Shown here: positions 43,713-52,752 of the stretch, one piece after another | Position numbering within the stretch: the first letter of the stretch is position 1 | How the letters are laid out: the number at the start of each line of letters is the position of its first letter | NCBI RefSeq assembly: GCF_900114975.1 | Contig: NZ_FOUU01000012.1 | Span: forward strand, 1-64,000 | DNA from: Thermodesulforhabdus norvegica | Lineage (GTDB): Bacteria; Desulfobacterota; Syntrophobacteria; Syntrophobacterales; Thermodesulforhabdaceae | Direction: 5' to 3' | DNA length: 64,000 nucleotides | The notes under the pieces: generated by a model | Told to the model about the DNA's origin: nothing | The model's input: only the letters and a program-made list of their open reading frames with translations | The model's database searches: none | Program-made: the position numbers and the translations under genes

Positions 43713-44432
43713 TCAGGAAGTATCCGTCCAGCGAATGGGCTTACACTTCATAATGTTTATACCAAATTCCAGGATTCCGAAACTCATAATCGGAGACAGC
43801 CTGAAAGGAAGGCTTGAATCGAAGTCCATCAGGGCCTGTCGTACCTTTCCGGACGGTTCAATATGAATTATGTCCTTACTTTCGGGATTGAATCTCCCGG
43901 GATGGCAATACCTGGGGCGACCCAGGCTGAAGTAAGACCTGCACAAGAGGGGTCGGAAGTGATAAAGGTCACAGGTGTTATCATCGGGGTTTAGAAAGGC
44001 ACAGGGAAGATTTTTTGAAACATACCTTTCGAGATTTTTGCCGTTTTCTCCTTTTTGCATTATCAGGGAAAAGTGCTCACTTCGGTCGAGTAACCTGGCC
44101 AGATAAAGAGTTTTTGGATTCGCCCTGGTTAGCCCTTCGTAGATGTAAATATATTCAAAGGAGTAGAGGCCTGACGGCATTTGATAGCAGCACCACGAAC
44201 ATCCCCTTTGGCATGAAACCTCTCGACCCAGCTTCTCTTTAATATAGGCAAGATACATCCGGCATGACTCATCATATACTCGATAAAAGAGCTCCATACT
44301 TTCCAGTAATCTTCGCGGCAGCGATCCTGACATGAGGAACTCCGGATCAAGTCCTCTTACGATCGATGTAGCCAGGGACAGGATTTCGGCCATCTCGTAC
44401 TGGTAGGATATGAGCTGGTTCCGGGTTCCCAT
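43713..44432 (-). CDS. YkgJ-family cysteine cluster protein
   Basis: Encodes 239 aa. The Cys cluster CQRGCSWCCYQMP and later CAFLNPDDNTCDLYHFRPLLCRSYF match the YkgJ-type (Fe/Zn-chelating) pattern. Function is undefined in the family, with roles in metal handling proposed. Followed by the RACo-like gene after 17 bases on the same strand, so metal delivery to that pathway is possible but inferred only from position. Confidence 0.82.
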   Translation of the reverse strand: MGTRNQLISYQYEMAEILSLATSIVRGLDPEFLMSGSLPRRLLESMELFYRVYDESCRMYLAYIKEKLGREVSCQRGCSWCCYQMPSGLYSFEYIYIYEGLTRANPKTLYLARLLDRSEHFSLIMQKGENGKNLERYVSKNLPCAFLNPDDNTCDLYHFRPLLCRSYFSLGRPRYCHPGRFNPESKDIIHIEPSGKVRQALMDFDSSLPFRLSPIMSFGILEFGINIMKCKPIRWTDTS

Positions 44433-44463
44433 TACCGTGTGTCTCTGGATGTTTATAATTTTC

Positions 44464-44493
44464 TTGACACTTTTTCCCCTTTTCCCCTATGGT
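44464..44493 (+). promoter_or_regulatory. promoter candidate for khpA
   Basis: TTGACA (44464-44469), an 18-base pyrimidine-rich spacer and TATGGT (44488-44493). The transcript would have a leader of about 160 bases before khpA, with repeated GGTAGCA/GGTAGCAT at 44491 and 44502 and no other obvious signal. Confidence 0.45.
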
Positions 44494-44661
44494 AGCAGGG
44501 TGGTAGCATGAGTGCGTCATAAACTATCGTCGTTTGGTACATCCACACACGATCTGAAGGTGTAACCCCTTATTCTGTAAGAGGCTCTTGAGTGAAAACC
44601 TTATAGGTATTGTAGGGCAATGAGTTAATCCTGTAAACCTTAAACGAGCGGAGTAGGGCGT

Positions 44662-44901
44662 ATGAAGGAGCTAAAAGAATTGGTGGCTGTTATTGCGCGG
44701 GCTCTTGCCGAGCATCCCGAGAAGGTCGATGTCAGGGAGATTGAGGGTCAGAATACCTGTGTGATCGAGCTTCGAGCGGCTAAAGAGGATCTCGGTAAGA
44801 TAATAGGAAGGGAAGGGCGAAACGCTCATGCCATCAGAACAATCCTCAATGCGGCGGCAACTAAGCTGAGGAAGCGCGCCGTTCTTGAAATTATCGAATA
44901 G
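44662..44901 (+). CDS. khpA: KH-domain RNA-binding protein KhpA
   Basis: Encodes 79 aa, the size of KhpA/YlqC. The KH motif is [19 protein letters not shown] (GxxG loop GREG). It is a small RNA chaperone-like protein usually encoded with rpsP-rimM, but here it stands away from them, followed 4 bases later by a small Cys-rich protein. GGAG lies before the ATG. Confidence 0.93.
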   Translation: MKELKELVAVIARALAEHPEKVDVREIEGQNTCVIELRAAKEDLGKIIGREGRNAHAIRTILNAAATKLRKRAVLEIIE

Positions 44902-44905
44902 CCTT

Positions 44906-45148
44906 ATGGACACGGAAAGGGAGTGCTTTGGTAATCCGGAAAGGGTGTGTCCGGAAAACGAAAAGGGGTTTATTGAGCCCAATCCGGAGTGTGTATCCTG
45001 CGAAGTTGTAGCCACATGTCTTAGAAAGGCTCTTGAGAGTAAAGGCATACTTAGTCCATCCTTCAAAGAACACCCGCTGTTTAAGAGAGGTGTTGGATTT
45101 TTACGAAGATGGTCTGAACTGAAAAGACGGAATTCTAAAAAGGTCTGA
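44906..45148 (+). CDS. small cysteine-rich protein of unknown function
   Basis: Encodes 80 aa. Five Cys fall in the N-terminal half, in CFGNPERVCPENEKGF and CVSCEVVATC, which could bind a zinc or iron-sulfur site; the C-terminus is basic. I do not recognise a named family. The start at 44906 is 4 bases after khpA, so both are probably one unit. An in-frame ATG at 44885 inside khpA is rejected. Confidence 0.65.
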   Translation: MDTERECFGNPERVCPENEKGFIEPNPECVSCEVVATCLRKALESKGILSPSFKEHPLFKRGVGFLRRWSELKRRNSKKV

Positions 45149-45162
45149 ACATTCTGTGTTCA

Positions 45163-45200
45163 GCCCCTGCCGATCGTTTAGCTGGCGATACGGCAGGGGC
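45163..45200. terminator. strong hairpin between convergent genes
   Basis: GCCCCTGCCG (45163-45172) and CGGCAGGGGC (45191-45200) form a perfect 10-base stem, with an inner CG...CG extension. It lies between the small Cys-rich gene and the convergent DUF1285 gene. No clear T-run follows either side. Confidence 0.6.
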
Positions 45201-45219
45201 GACTCCGGCTACGGCGGTT

Positions 45220-45708
45220 TTATAAGTCGCCGTACGCAATATTATATCTTTTTCCATTAAGACACACATAGAAGGTTCCGTTGTCCTCTTCAATCCATTT
45301 TGCAAGTCTGTAATAAGCCGGGCGTGAAAATCTTGCTTTAACTTCTCCGCCTTTGATTTTGCAGTAAAGAACATTGCCCCGGCCGACAAAAAGGGTTCGG
45401 GGATCAAGCTGCTCCGTTTCCTTTATATGCCTCAGGCGCAGTAAAAAGTATTCATTGCCGCCGGGTTGTTCCTTTTTCTCAACGTCGATCACGACATAAG
45501 GCGTGTCTTCCACATCAAGAGTGCAGGCCTTACCCTGCCACTCTATCCAGAAGCCCTTTTCACGGCTAAAGTGCAGGTTCGAATAGAAAAGCTTCAGTAT
45601 GTCTTCCCGAATGATAGGCCTGCCTTCGTAGAACCAGTTTCCTTCTGAATCAACCTTTATGCCGCATGGTGGAAGATCTTCAGGAACATTATGAGCTTTT
45701 CCGTTCAT
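45220..45708 (-). CDS. DUF1285-like protein
   Basis: Encodes 162 aa. LPPCGIKVDSEGNWFYEGRPIIREDILKLFYSNL and RLRHIKETEQLDPRTLFVGRGNVLYCKIKGGEVKARFSRPAYYRLAKW match the DUF1285 pattern of paired beta domains. Unknown function. The ATG at 45708 is preferred because GGGAGG is 9 bases upstream, whereas it abuts an earlier ATG at 45717. Follows dtd after 18 bases. Confidence 0.72.
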   Translation of the reverse strand: MNGKAHNVPEDLPPCGIKVDSEGNWFYEGRPIIREDILKLFYSNLHFSREKGFWIEWQGKACTLDVEDTPYVVIDVEKKEQPGGNEYFLLRLRHIKETEQLDPRTLFVGRGNVLYCKIKGGEVKARFSRPAYYRLAKWIEEDNGTFYVCLNGKRYNIAYGDL

Positions 45709-45726
45709 GGAAAACATCCTCCCTGC

Positions 45727-46176
45727 TCAGAAAACCTTTTTGCTGTCGATCAAAAGTGTTACAGGTCCGTCGTTTACGAGATACACCTCCATGTGTTCTT
45801 GAAATTTTCCGGTCTGTACTTTAATTCCCTGCAAGCGCAAAGCTTCGACCAGTTGATCGTAGAGCTTCCTGGCCTTATCAGGCGGTGCGGCATCTGTAAA
45901 GGAGGGTCGTCTTCCCTTACGGCAGTCTCCATAGAGGGTGAATTGGGATACTACCAGAAGGTCGCCGGATATGTCTTTCAGAGAAAGGTTCATCCTTCCC
46001 GTGGCATCTTCGAAGATTCGTAAATTAACCAGTTTTTCGGCCATGTAGGATACATCGGCTTCTGAATCATCTGATCCCACACCGACCAAAATCAGCAATC
46101 CCCGGCCTATCGCCCCCACGATCTCTCCTTTTACCGTCACCCGGGCCTCGGTTACCCTCTGTATCACCGCTCTCAC
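45727..46176 (-). CDS. dtd: D-aminoacyl-tRNA deacylase
   Basis: Encodes 149 aa. Conserved blocks are [33 protein letters not shown] (SQxT motif), and the [12 protein letters not shown]-terminal gate (NXGP(V/F)T motif). Removes D-amino acids wrongly attached to tRNA. GTG start with GGAGG 6 bases upstream. Confidence 0.96.
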   Translation of the reverse strand: MRAVIQRVTEARVTVKGEIVGAIGRGLLILVGVGSDDSEADVSYMAEKLVNLRIFEDATGRMNLSLKDISGDLLVVSQFTLYGDCRKGRRPSFTDAAPPDKARKLYDQLVEALRLQGIKVQTGKFQEHMEVYLVNDGPVTLLIDSKKVF

Positions 46177-46243
46177 AGGAAACCTCCTAAATCTCTGCTA
46201 AACTGTCTGTCGCCTATGGTCTATAATGATTCACGATATTTTT

Positions 46244-46271
46244 TTGAAGCCTTTTTCTGAGAAGATATAGT
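46244..46271 (+). promoter_or_regulatory. promoter candidate of the radical SAM gene
   Basis: TTGAAG (46244-46249), a 16-base spacer and TATAGT (46266-46271), 61 bases before the ATG. Confidence 0.45.
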
Positions 46272-46332
46272 AAGGTTTGCAGCCGGTAAGCTCGAAAATC
46301 CTTCATGGCTTGAGGAGTAGCGGTAAATAGTT

Positions 46333-47811
46333 ATGAGAAGGCCTCTGGTCGTCCTGGTAAATCCCTGGGTTACGGACTTCGCTCTTTACGATCTTTGGTC
46401 AAAACCCCTTGGTTTGCTTTTTCTGGCGTCTTTGCTCAGAGAAAGTGGAATTGATGTTGCCTTTATTGATTGTCTTGAACGCCTGAAGCCGGATGTGGTG
46501 AACTCCTATGACGGCTTCGTGCCTTCAAAGGAAGGATTTTACGGGACGGGTAAATTCCCCAAGAAGGTAATCGAAACCCCTGAGGCATACGGGGACTTTC
46601 CGAGAAGGTACTTCCGGTATGGCATACCCGACGAGATATTTCTGAAGAGGGCATCTCAAATTCCGAGGGTGCCAGATCTGATCTGGGTTTCCTGTGTAAT
46701 GACCTACTGGTATCCCGGTGTCCGAATGACCGTCGAGAAACTTCGGGAACTATGGCCCGGCGTGCCCGTCTGGCTTGGTGGAATATATGCAAGGCTTTGT
46801 CCGGACCACGCCTCTGCCAACTCGGGAGCCGATTTCGTTTTCTGCTCCTCACCGGAAGATATCCCCGATTTTTTGGAGGCGAAATTCGACATAGCACTGA
46901 AAAATAGAGAACTGTGGAAGGCCTTCTCCGGCTATCCCCCGCCGGCATGGGACCTCTTACCTGCCTCTCCTTACAGAGTCCTCTTGGTCGGAGTTGGTTG
47001 TCCTTATCGATGTACCTATTGTGCATCGTCAAATCTTTATCCCGTGCACTCCGTTCGTCCGCCTGAAGTGGTGCTGAATGAGATTTACGACGGACTGGAG
47101 CAGGGAATCGGCGATTTTGCCTTCTACGACGACGCACTCCTTATGACCTCCTGGGAAAGTCTAAAGGAGGTACTCAGGAGGGTGATAGATGAAGGTATTA
47201 AGGTTCGTTTTCACACTCCTAACGCACTCCACGTAAGAGCTCTGATTTCGGACAGAGATGGCAGAGATGGGGTGGTAAGGTTGCTCAGAGATGCCGGATT
47301 TACCACAATACGCCTGGGTTTTGAAACGTCTCGATTTCGGCATCAAAGAGATTGGGGAGGAAAAACGTACAGCGATGAGTTCAAGGTGGCCGTGAAAAGG
47401 CTTTTCGACCACGGCTGGACTACAGGAGAAATAGGGGCTTATATCCTGTGCGGAGTTCCGGGGCAGACCCCTGATGAAGTAAAAGCATCCATAGATTTTG
47501 TTGGCGAGCTGGGCGTTCTGCCTTTTATTTCCGAATATTCACCGGTGCCGGGAACGCCAATGTGGCAGGTTGCCTGCGAAACCAGCTCTTTCAACATTCG
47601 AGAAGAGCCTCTATATCACAACAATTCCTTTTTTGCCTGTCGAAGCGATTATTTTACCTATGAGGACATGATATTTCTGAAAAACTATGCCCGTAAGGTC
47701 CGTCGAGAACTTGTAAGTACCTTCAGGGCTTCGTCGTCGGAAAGAACTGCCTCGTCAGTCGCTGAGTTCCGCCCGTTTGAACTTCTCATACGCTCCAGAA
47801 GGGATGTGTAA
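46333..47811 (+). CDS. B12-binding-domain radical SAM protein
   Basis: Encodes 492 aa. An N-terminal Rossmann-like part (PLGLLFLASLLRESGIDVAFIDCL, VWLGGIYARLCPDH) corresponds to the cobalamin-binding domain, although the DxHxxG motif is not seen. The radical SAM site is CPYRCTYCASSNL (Cx3Cx2C), followed by a TIM barrel (FAFYDDALLMT, TIRLGFETS, YILCGVPGQTP). Substrate unknown. Its last 127 bases overlap the convergent GAF/GGDEF gene. Confidence 0.85.
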   Translation: MRRPLVVLVNPWVTDFALYDLWSKPLGLLFLASLLRESGIDVAFIDCLERLKPDVVNSYDGFVPSKEGFYGTGKFPKKVIETPEAYGDFPRRYFRYGIPDEIFLKRASQIPRVPDLIWVSCVMTYWYPGVRMTVEKLRELWPGVPVWLGGIYARLCPDHASANSGADFVFCSSPEDIPDFLEAKFDIALKNRELWKAFSGYPPPAWDLLPASPYRVLLVGVGCPYRCTYCASSNLYPVHSVRPPEVVLNEIYDGLEQGIGDFAFYDDALLMTSWESLKEVLRRVIDEGIKVRFHTPNALHVRALISDRDGRDGVVRLLRDAGFTTIRLGFETSRFRHQRDWGGKTYSDEFKVAVKRLFDHGWTTGEIGAYILCGVPGQTPDEVKASIDFVGELGVLPFISEYSPVPGTPMWQVACETSSFNIREEPLYHNNSFFACRSDYFTYEDMIFLKNYARKVRRELVSTFRASSSERTASSVAEFRPFELLIRSRRDV

Positions 47812-49211
47812 GCCCTGTTCCACATTTCGGGTATGTGGGCAACATCGTGGGGATAAACGGCAGTACCCGCATAAAACCTCAGATATTGCTTCAAACGTTT
47901 GCCCAGTTCCAGGCTGGTCAGGAAATGTTCGGACTGCCTGGCGAAGGCAATGTGTCCGGCCACCTGATCGGGGTCGCTGAGAATTATGCCGATTCGATTC
48001 TCTCCAAGCACTCCTGCGGTCATTTCCGGGGCCAGTAGGTTGCTTCTTAGGGCCAATGCAATTTGCCTTGTCCAGTCCATGAGGAGCTCTGGAGTCGTTA
48101 AAGTGCAGAGCGTAAGATAGGGTTCCCACTGAATTATAACCAGAGCAAGGCTCGTATTTTGGCTTACCGCCTGCTGAAATTTTTGCTGGAGGGCCATCTG
48201 AAAGGCCCTGGAGTTGAGGAAGCCGGTGAGAGGATCATAGAGGGTCTTAAAATCGCACTCCCTTCTGAGCCGGTCTCTTTCTATTTCTCCGAGCAAAAGC
48301 CTGAAAGCACGTCTGACGCCGTATATGTGGTCCGAACCTATGTTATTGCCTTCTCTCTGAGACACGAAGGCCATAACCCATTCGCTATCGTGAGTTTTCT
48401 CGTAGAATCCATAAAAATAACCGTCCCGACCGAGAGCTTCTCCGGGATTTATCACGCTGATCTCCCTGCCGTGAAGGGAAGGGTGAAACACAATCACAGG
48501 TTGGCGCTTTTCAAAGGTATGTTCTATCAGTGTCCCGGAAAAGCTAATGCGCTTCCTGAGGAAGGATTCTGCGGAAGATGTAACCCCCTCCAGGGCTATT
48601 TCGCCTGCCGGAGATTTTCTCGACACCAGAAATCCGTAATCGGCCTTTATGAACCTTGACGTTCTGTCCAGAATATCCTGTAGTGAATCCTGCGAAGTAT
48701 TGTCAAAACTGTCCAGAGAGTGGTCGATGGCGTAAAAGAACGTCAACAACTCGGCATAGTCGTCCCGTTGCACACGAGCTTCCAGATTTTTTAAAGCATC
48801 GGAGATGAGCGCTACACCGTGTTGCATCCACATGAGTTCTTTTCGTGAAAAGGACCATTTGTGCTTGGTGTCAACATAGAGCACGCCGTTCCACTTACTT
48901 ACGGGAAACATACAAAAAGCTTTTATCAGGTTTTCTTCTTCAGAGTAAAAAGGCATAACAGAGTGTATGGGTTTGTTCTCAAGCTTGTCGCAATGGGTCA
49001 TCTGTTGCACCGTTATTATCTGGGCAAGCAATCCGCTTTTTTCAAAGGGAACGATTTTTTCCGCCTGAAAGTGTTTGCTCAGAGAGTGATGACACAGACA
49101 TGACATCCTGGAACGAGACCGATTACAGTGAATCAATGCTACTGTATAAGCTTCGACCACGTCTGCGATAAGTCGTATAATGTTTTCACACTCCGGTACG
49201 GAAACCTGCAT
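47685..49211 (-). CDS. GAF-domain protein with degenerate GGDEF domain
   Basis: Encodes 508 aa. The first ~300 residues hold two GAF-like regions (WNGVLYVDTKHKWSFSRKELMWM is the end of one). The C-terminal domain begins DPLTGFLNSRAFQMAL, a GGDEF start, but where GGDEF is expected the sequence is VLGENRIGII, so diguanylate cyclase activity is unlikely. It may be a receptor for c-di-GMP, nucleotides or a partner. The 3' end overlaps the radical SAM gene by 127 bases. Confidence 0.8.
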   Translation of the reverse strand: MQVSVPECENIIRLIADVVEAYTVALIHCNRSRSRMSCLCHHSLSKHFQAEKIVPFEKSGLLAQIITVQQMTHCDKLENKPIHSVMPFYSEEENLIKAFCMFPVSKWNGVLYVDTKHKWSFSRKELMWMQHGVALISDALKNLEARVQRDDYAELLTFFYAIDHSLDSFDNTSQDSLQDILDRTSRFIKADYGFLVSRKSPAGEIALEGVTSSAESFLRKRISFSGTLIEHTFEKRQPVIVFHPSLHGREISVINPGEALGRDGYFYGFYEKTHDSEWVMAFVSQREGNNIGSDHIYGVRRAFRLLLGEIERDRLRRECDFKTLYDPLTGFLNSRAFQMALQQKFQQAVSQNTSLALVIIQWEPYLTLCTLTTPELLMDWTRQIALALRSNLLAPEMTAGVLGENRIGIILSDPDQVAGHIAFARQSEHFLTSLELGKRLKQYLRFYAGTAVYPHDVAHIPEMWNRAYTSLLERMRSSNGRNSATDEAVLSDDEALKVLTSSRRTLRA

Positions 49212-49349
49212 CGTACCGCTCCTTTCGTAGCCAGCGTACCAAGAAAGCCTTGAGCTTAATTGCTGAGCCTTATTTTTATGACTATAATAAAAAACACACT
49301 ATAATCCAGAATGTCAACATAACTATTAAAAATGGGGTAAAAAATCGCC

Positions 49350-51056
49350 ATGGGGAAAATTCGCATTCTTCCCGATGTGTTATGTAATAAGATAGCCGCA
49401 GGCGAAGTGATAGAAAGGCCGGCTGCCGTTGTCAAGGAGCTTGTTGAGAACAGCATTGATGCCGGGGCGGATAACATAACCGTGATTATCGAAGGCGGCG
49501 GTAAGAAGCTCGTGGAGGTTACGGACAACGGGGAAGGAATGGACAGAGAGGATGCTCTGCTGGCCTTGGAAAGACACGCAACCAGCAAAATCAGCTCCCC
49601 GGACGACCTTTACAGAATAGGGACTCTGGGGTTTCGTGGTGAGGCGCTTGCGAGTATAGCTGCGGTCAGTCGTTTAAGGATGGTCACTCGTTCCAGAGGA
49701 GAAGAACTCGGTACCGAGGTTTTTGTGGAAGGCGGCACCATCCGGGAAGTAAACGATACGGGATGCCCCGTGGGCTGCAGGGTTACCGTCAGAGACCTTT
49801 TTTTTAACCTTCCTGCCAGGAAGAGATTTCTCAAGGCGGAGACCACGGAACGGTATCACATCGTCGATTTTCTACAGAGAATTGCCCTGGCGTACCCGGG
49901 AATCCATTTCCGCCTTTGTCAGGGATCAAAAATTGTGTTCGACTATCCAAAGACCGGCGATCTGTCCAGACGGGTAGGTCAGGTGCTGGGATGGGACATT
50001 GCAGAAAAACTGGTGTACTTCTCGGGTGAAAGAGATGGCTACAGGTTTCAGGGTTTTATAAGCCCTCCGGAGCTGACATTTCCTTCCTGGAAGCACCTTT
50101 ACCTTTTCGTTAACGGTCGATCGGTTAGAGATTCCACGTTAAGCAGGATTATCCGGGACGGCTTTTCCGGCTACATACCCGCCGATGAATATCCCGCGGC
50201 CGTCATATTTCTGGAAGTTCCTGCCGAACTCGTGGACGTGAATGTGCATCCCACGAAAAGAGAAGTCCGGTTCAGAGAACCTTCCCGCATTAACGGACTC
50301 CTTGGCGATGAGATCAGATCGGCATTATCCAGAATCGATCTGGCCCGCCGCTCCCTTCCCGGAAAAAAATTTACCAGTTCTTCTGTTTACTGCGCGGAAC
50401 AATCGTTAAATACCCTTTTAAAACCGAGGGAAGTGGAGAGGGACCTTAAATTAGAAGAAAGAATTACCCGGTGGACCGATAATCCGGACTTCTTTGCTCG
50501 TCTTCAGTACCTGTGTCAGATCGATGGAACCTATCTGGCCTGCCGCGATGAGAAAGGCATTGTGATAATCGACGTTCATGCCGCTCACGAGAGAATTCTC
50601 TACAACAGGTTGTCCAGGACCTCCTTTCCTCTAATGTCTCAAAGGCTCGTCAGGCCCATACTGGTTGAGCTTTCGGCAGAAGAGACGGAACGGCTGGAAG
50701 ACAGATGTGAAACCCTGAAGGTTCTGGGCTACGATGTGGATAAACTGGATATGTCGGCAGCCATGATCAGATCCGTCCCTGCAATTTTGCCGCCCTGTCG
50801 CCACGATGCCGTCGTTAAAGACCTCATAAAGACCCTTGATCACGGGTTGGGAATAAGTGAACTTGTTGACCTTTTCGTTAAGACCGTGGCATGCCATAAT
50901 GCCATTCGCGGGGCGGCATATCTTCGGGAGGAAGAAATTAAATGGCTCCTCACAGAGATGGACAGAGAGATGGAAGTGCTTACCTGCCCTCACGGTCGGC
51001 CGACCTGGATCAGACTGACCAGACAGGAAGTCGATCGCCTCTTTAAAAGAACCTGA
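49350..51056 (+). CDS. mutL: DNA mismatch repair protein MutL
   Basis: Encodes 568 aa. GHKL ATPase motifs are KIAAGEVIERPAAVVKELVE, SIDAGAD, DNGEGMDREDALLALERHAT and GFRGEALASIAAV. The C-terminal half has IIDVHAAHERILY, matching the endonuclease-type DxHAxxERxxY block. Starts a three-gene unit mutL-miaA-hisB with spacings of 4 and 17 bases. Confidence 0.97.
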   Translation: MGKIRILPDVLCNKIAAGEVIERPAAVVKELVENSIDAGADNITVIIEGGGKKLVEVTDNGEGMDREDALLALERHATSKISSPDDLYRIGTLGFRGEALASIAAVSRLRMVTRSRGEELGTEVFVEGGTIREVNDTGCPVGCRVTVRDLFFNLPARKRFLKAETTERYHIVDFLQRIALAYPGIHFRLCQGSKIVFDYPKTGDLSRRVGQVLGWDIAEKLVYFSGERDGYRFQGFISPPELTFPSWKHLYLFVNGRSVRDSTLSRIIRDGFSGYIPADEYPAAVIFLEVPAELVDVNVHPTKREVRFREPSRINGLLGDEIRSALSRIDLARRSLPGKKFTSSSVYCAEQSLNTLLKPREVERDLKLEERITRWTDNPDFFARLQYLCQIDGTYLACRDEKGIVIIDVHAAHERILYNRLSRTSFPLMSQRLVRPILVELSAEETERLEDRCETLKVLGYDVDKLDMSAAMIRSVPAILPPCRHDAVVKDLIKTLDHGLGISELVDLFVKTVACHNAIRGAAYLREEEIKWLLTEMDREMEVLTCPHGRPTWIRLTRQEVDRLFKRT

Positions 51057-51060
51057 TTTC

Positions 51061-52023
51061 ATGAAGATAAAAACCTTGAAAGAAGAACGAAACAAACCCC
51101 TCATCATAATATTTGCGGGTCCGACGGCGGTGGGTAAAACCGCACTTACCCTGCGCCTTGCCCGGGAATACGGCCTGGAAATTGTCAATGCCGACTCCAT
51201 GCAGGTTTACAGATTCATGGACATTGGGACGGCAAAACCGTCAAAAATGGAAAGACTGATAGTCCCCCACCATCTATTGGATGTGGTTGACCCCGATGAG
51301 CATTTCGATGCCGGTATCTTTCGGGAGCTCGCCGACGGAGTCATTCGAGAGATCTGGAGTCGAGGAGGGGTGCCACTGGTGGTGGGAGGTACGGGCCTGT
51401 ACTTAAGAGTTCTCACAAGGGGAATATGTAAGGGGATCCCGGGCAATCCGGAGGTTCAGAAGAGATTGAAGATGGAGTGTGAAAAGGTCGGAATTGGCGT
51501 GATGTACAGAAGGTTGCAGGATGTGGATCCTGATACGGCCTGTAGGGTTCACCCAAACGACAGGCAACGGATTCTAAGAGCCCTCGAAGTGTTTGAAACC
51601 ACGGGTCTTCCCATATCGGTCTTTCAAAAAAAGCATCGCTTCTCGGAGTCCCCTTACAGAGCCCTGAAAATCTTTCTGTTTCGGGACAGGCATGAACTTT
51701 ACGGGCGGATCGACCGGCGAGTTCTCGACATGATAAAAAATGGATTGGTCGATGAGGTGGAAAGGCTTCTGGAGATGGGATATGGCCCTGATCTGAAACC
51801 CATGCAGGCTATAGGCTATCGCCAGATGGTTGAATATCTCCGCGGGGAGAAGGGTCTTGAGGAAGCCGTAAGGGAAATACAGAAGGAAACCAGGCATTAT
51901 GCCAAACGCCAGTTCACATGGTTCCGGAAAGAACCGGGTTATGAGTGGGTTCATGCCGATGATGTTGACACACTGAGGCATAAAATCGATAGTGTTTTTG
52001 AAGAGGAGTTTTTTTCGGAATAA
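51061..52023 (+). CDS. miaA: tRNA dimethylallyltransferase
   Basis: Encodes 320 aa. P-loop GPTAVGKTALTLRLA; DSMQVYRFMDIGTAKPS; HHLLDVVDPDEHFDAG; and VVGGTGLYLRVLTRG are all family blocks. It prenylates A37 of tRNAs reading UNN codons. Located directly after mutL, a very common order. Confidence 0.97.
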   Translation: MKIKTLKEERNKPLIIIFAGPTAVGKTALTLRLAREYGLEIVNADSMQVYRFMDIGTAKPSKMERLIVPHHLLDVVDPDEHFDAGIFRELADGVIREIWSRGGVPLVVGGTGLYLRVLTRGICKGIPGNPEVQKRLKMECEKVGIGVMYRRLQDVDPDTACRVHPNDRQRILRALEVFETTGLPISVFQKKHRFSESPYRALKIFLFRDRHELYGRIDRRVLDMIKNGLVDEVERLLEMGYGPDLKPMQAIGYRQMVEYLRGEKGLEEAVREIQKETRHYAKRQFTWFRKEPGYEWVHADDVDTLRHKIDSVFEEEFFSE

Positions 52024-52040
52024 GCGTTGAGGAGACGGGA

Positions 52041-52634
52041 ATGGAAGGGCGGTCCGGTTCGGTAAAGAGGCGAACGAAAGAAACCGAAGTTGAAGCTCTG
52101 GTGAACCTTGACGGTACCGGAAAGGTAGATGTTTCGACGGGGATCGGTTTCTTCGATCACATGCTTACCTTGATGGCAGTTCACGGGGCACTAGATCTTA
52201 AGATTCTTGCCCGGGGAGACCTGCATGTAGATTGTCACCACACCGTGGAGGATGTGGGTCTGTGTCTCGGTGAAGCTCTGGATATGGCTCTGGGAAACCG
52301 GGAACAAATCCGTCGCTACGGGTACGCCTGCATACCCATGGACGAGGCTCTGGCCGAGGTTTGCGTAGATCTGGTAAAGCGGCCCTATCTGGTTTACTCG
52401 AGGTGCTCTTCACTGGGTCACAGGGTGGGTGAAATGGAGACAGAGCTTATAGAAGAGTTTCTCCGGGCACTTTCTTCAAGCGGCCGCATAACCCTCCATG
52501 CCCACATACGCTACGGCTCAAATTCACACCACATGGTTGAAGCCCTCTTTAAAGCCCTGGGAAGGGCACTGTATGAAGCCACACGGCCTTCCACGATTTA
52601 CCCCGGCACACCGTCATCGAAAGGAACAATGTGA
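52041..52634 (+). CDS. hisB: imidazoleglycerol-phosphate dehydratase
   Basis: Encodes 197 aa. Mn-binding His clusters are DHMLTLMAVHG and HHTVEDVG, repeated as HRVGEMETELIEEF and SNSHHMVEALFKALGRAL. Histidine biosynthesis step 7. Stands alone from other his genes, sharing the mutL-miaA unit. ATG at 52041 follows GAGGAG. Confidence 0.97.
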   Translation: MEGRSGSVKRRTKETEVEALVNLDGTGKVDVSTGIGFFDHMLTLMAVHGALDLKILARGDLHVDCHHTVEDVGLCLGEALDMALGNREQIRRYGYACIPMDEALAEVCVDLVKRPYLVYSRCSSLGHRVGEMETELIEEFLRALSSSGRITLHAHIRYGSNSHHMVEALFKALGRALYEATRPSTIYPGTPSSKGTM

Positions 52635-52678
52635 CACTTGAAGAAGTGATCGGCGGGGTTAAAGTTCATAATATTACT

Positions 52679-52708
52679 TTGACAGGCTCTTGTGAAAAAA
52701 AGTATATA
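52679..52708 (+). promoter_or_regulatory. sigma70-type promoter of the TauE-Usp cluster
   Basis: TTGACA (52679-52684), an 18-base spacer and TATATA (52703-52708), 45 bases before the TauE ATG. Confidence 0.6.
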
Positions 52709-52752
52709 GTGTTTCGTAATCGATCGTTTCAAGCACCTAAAGGGGGGAGGTT

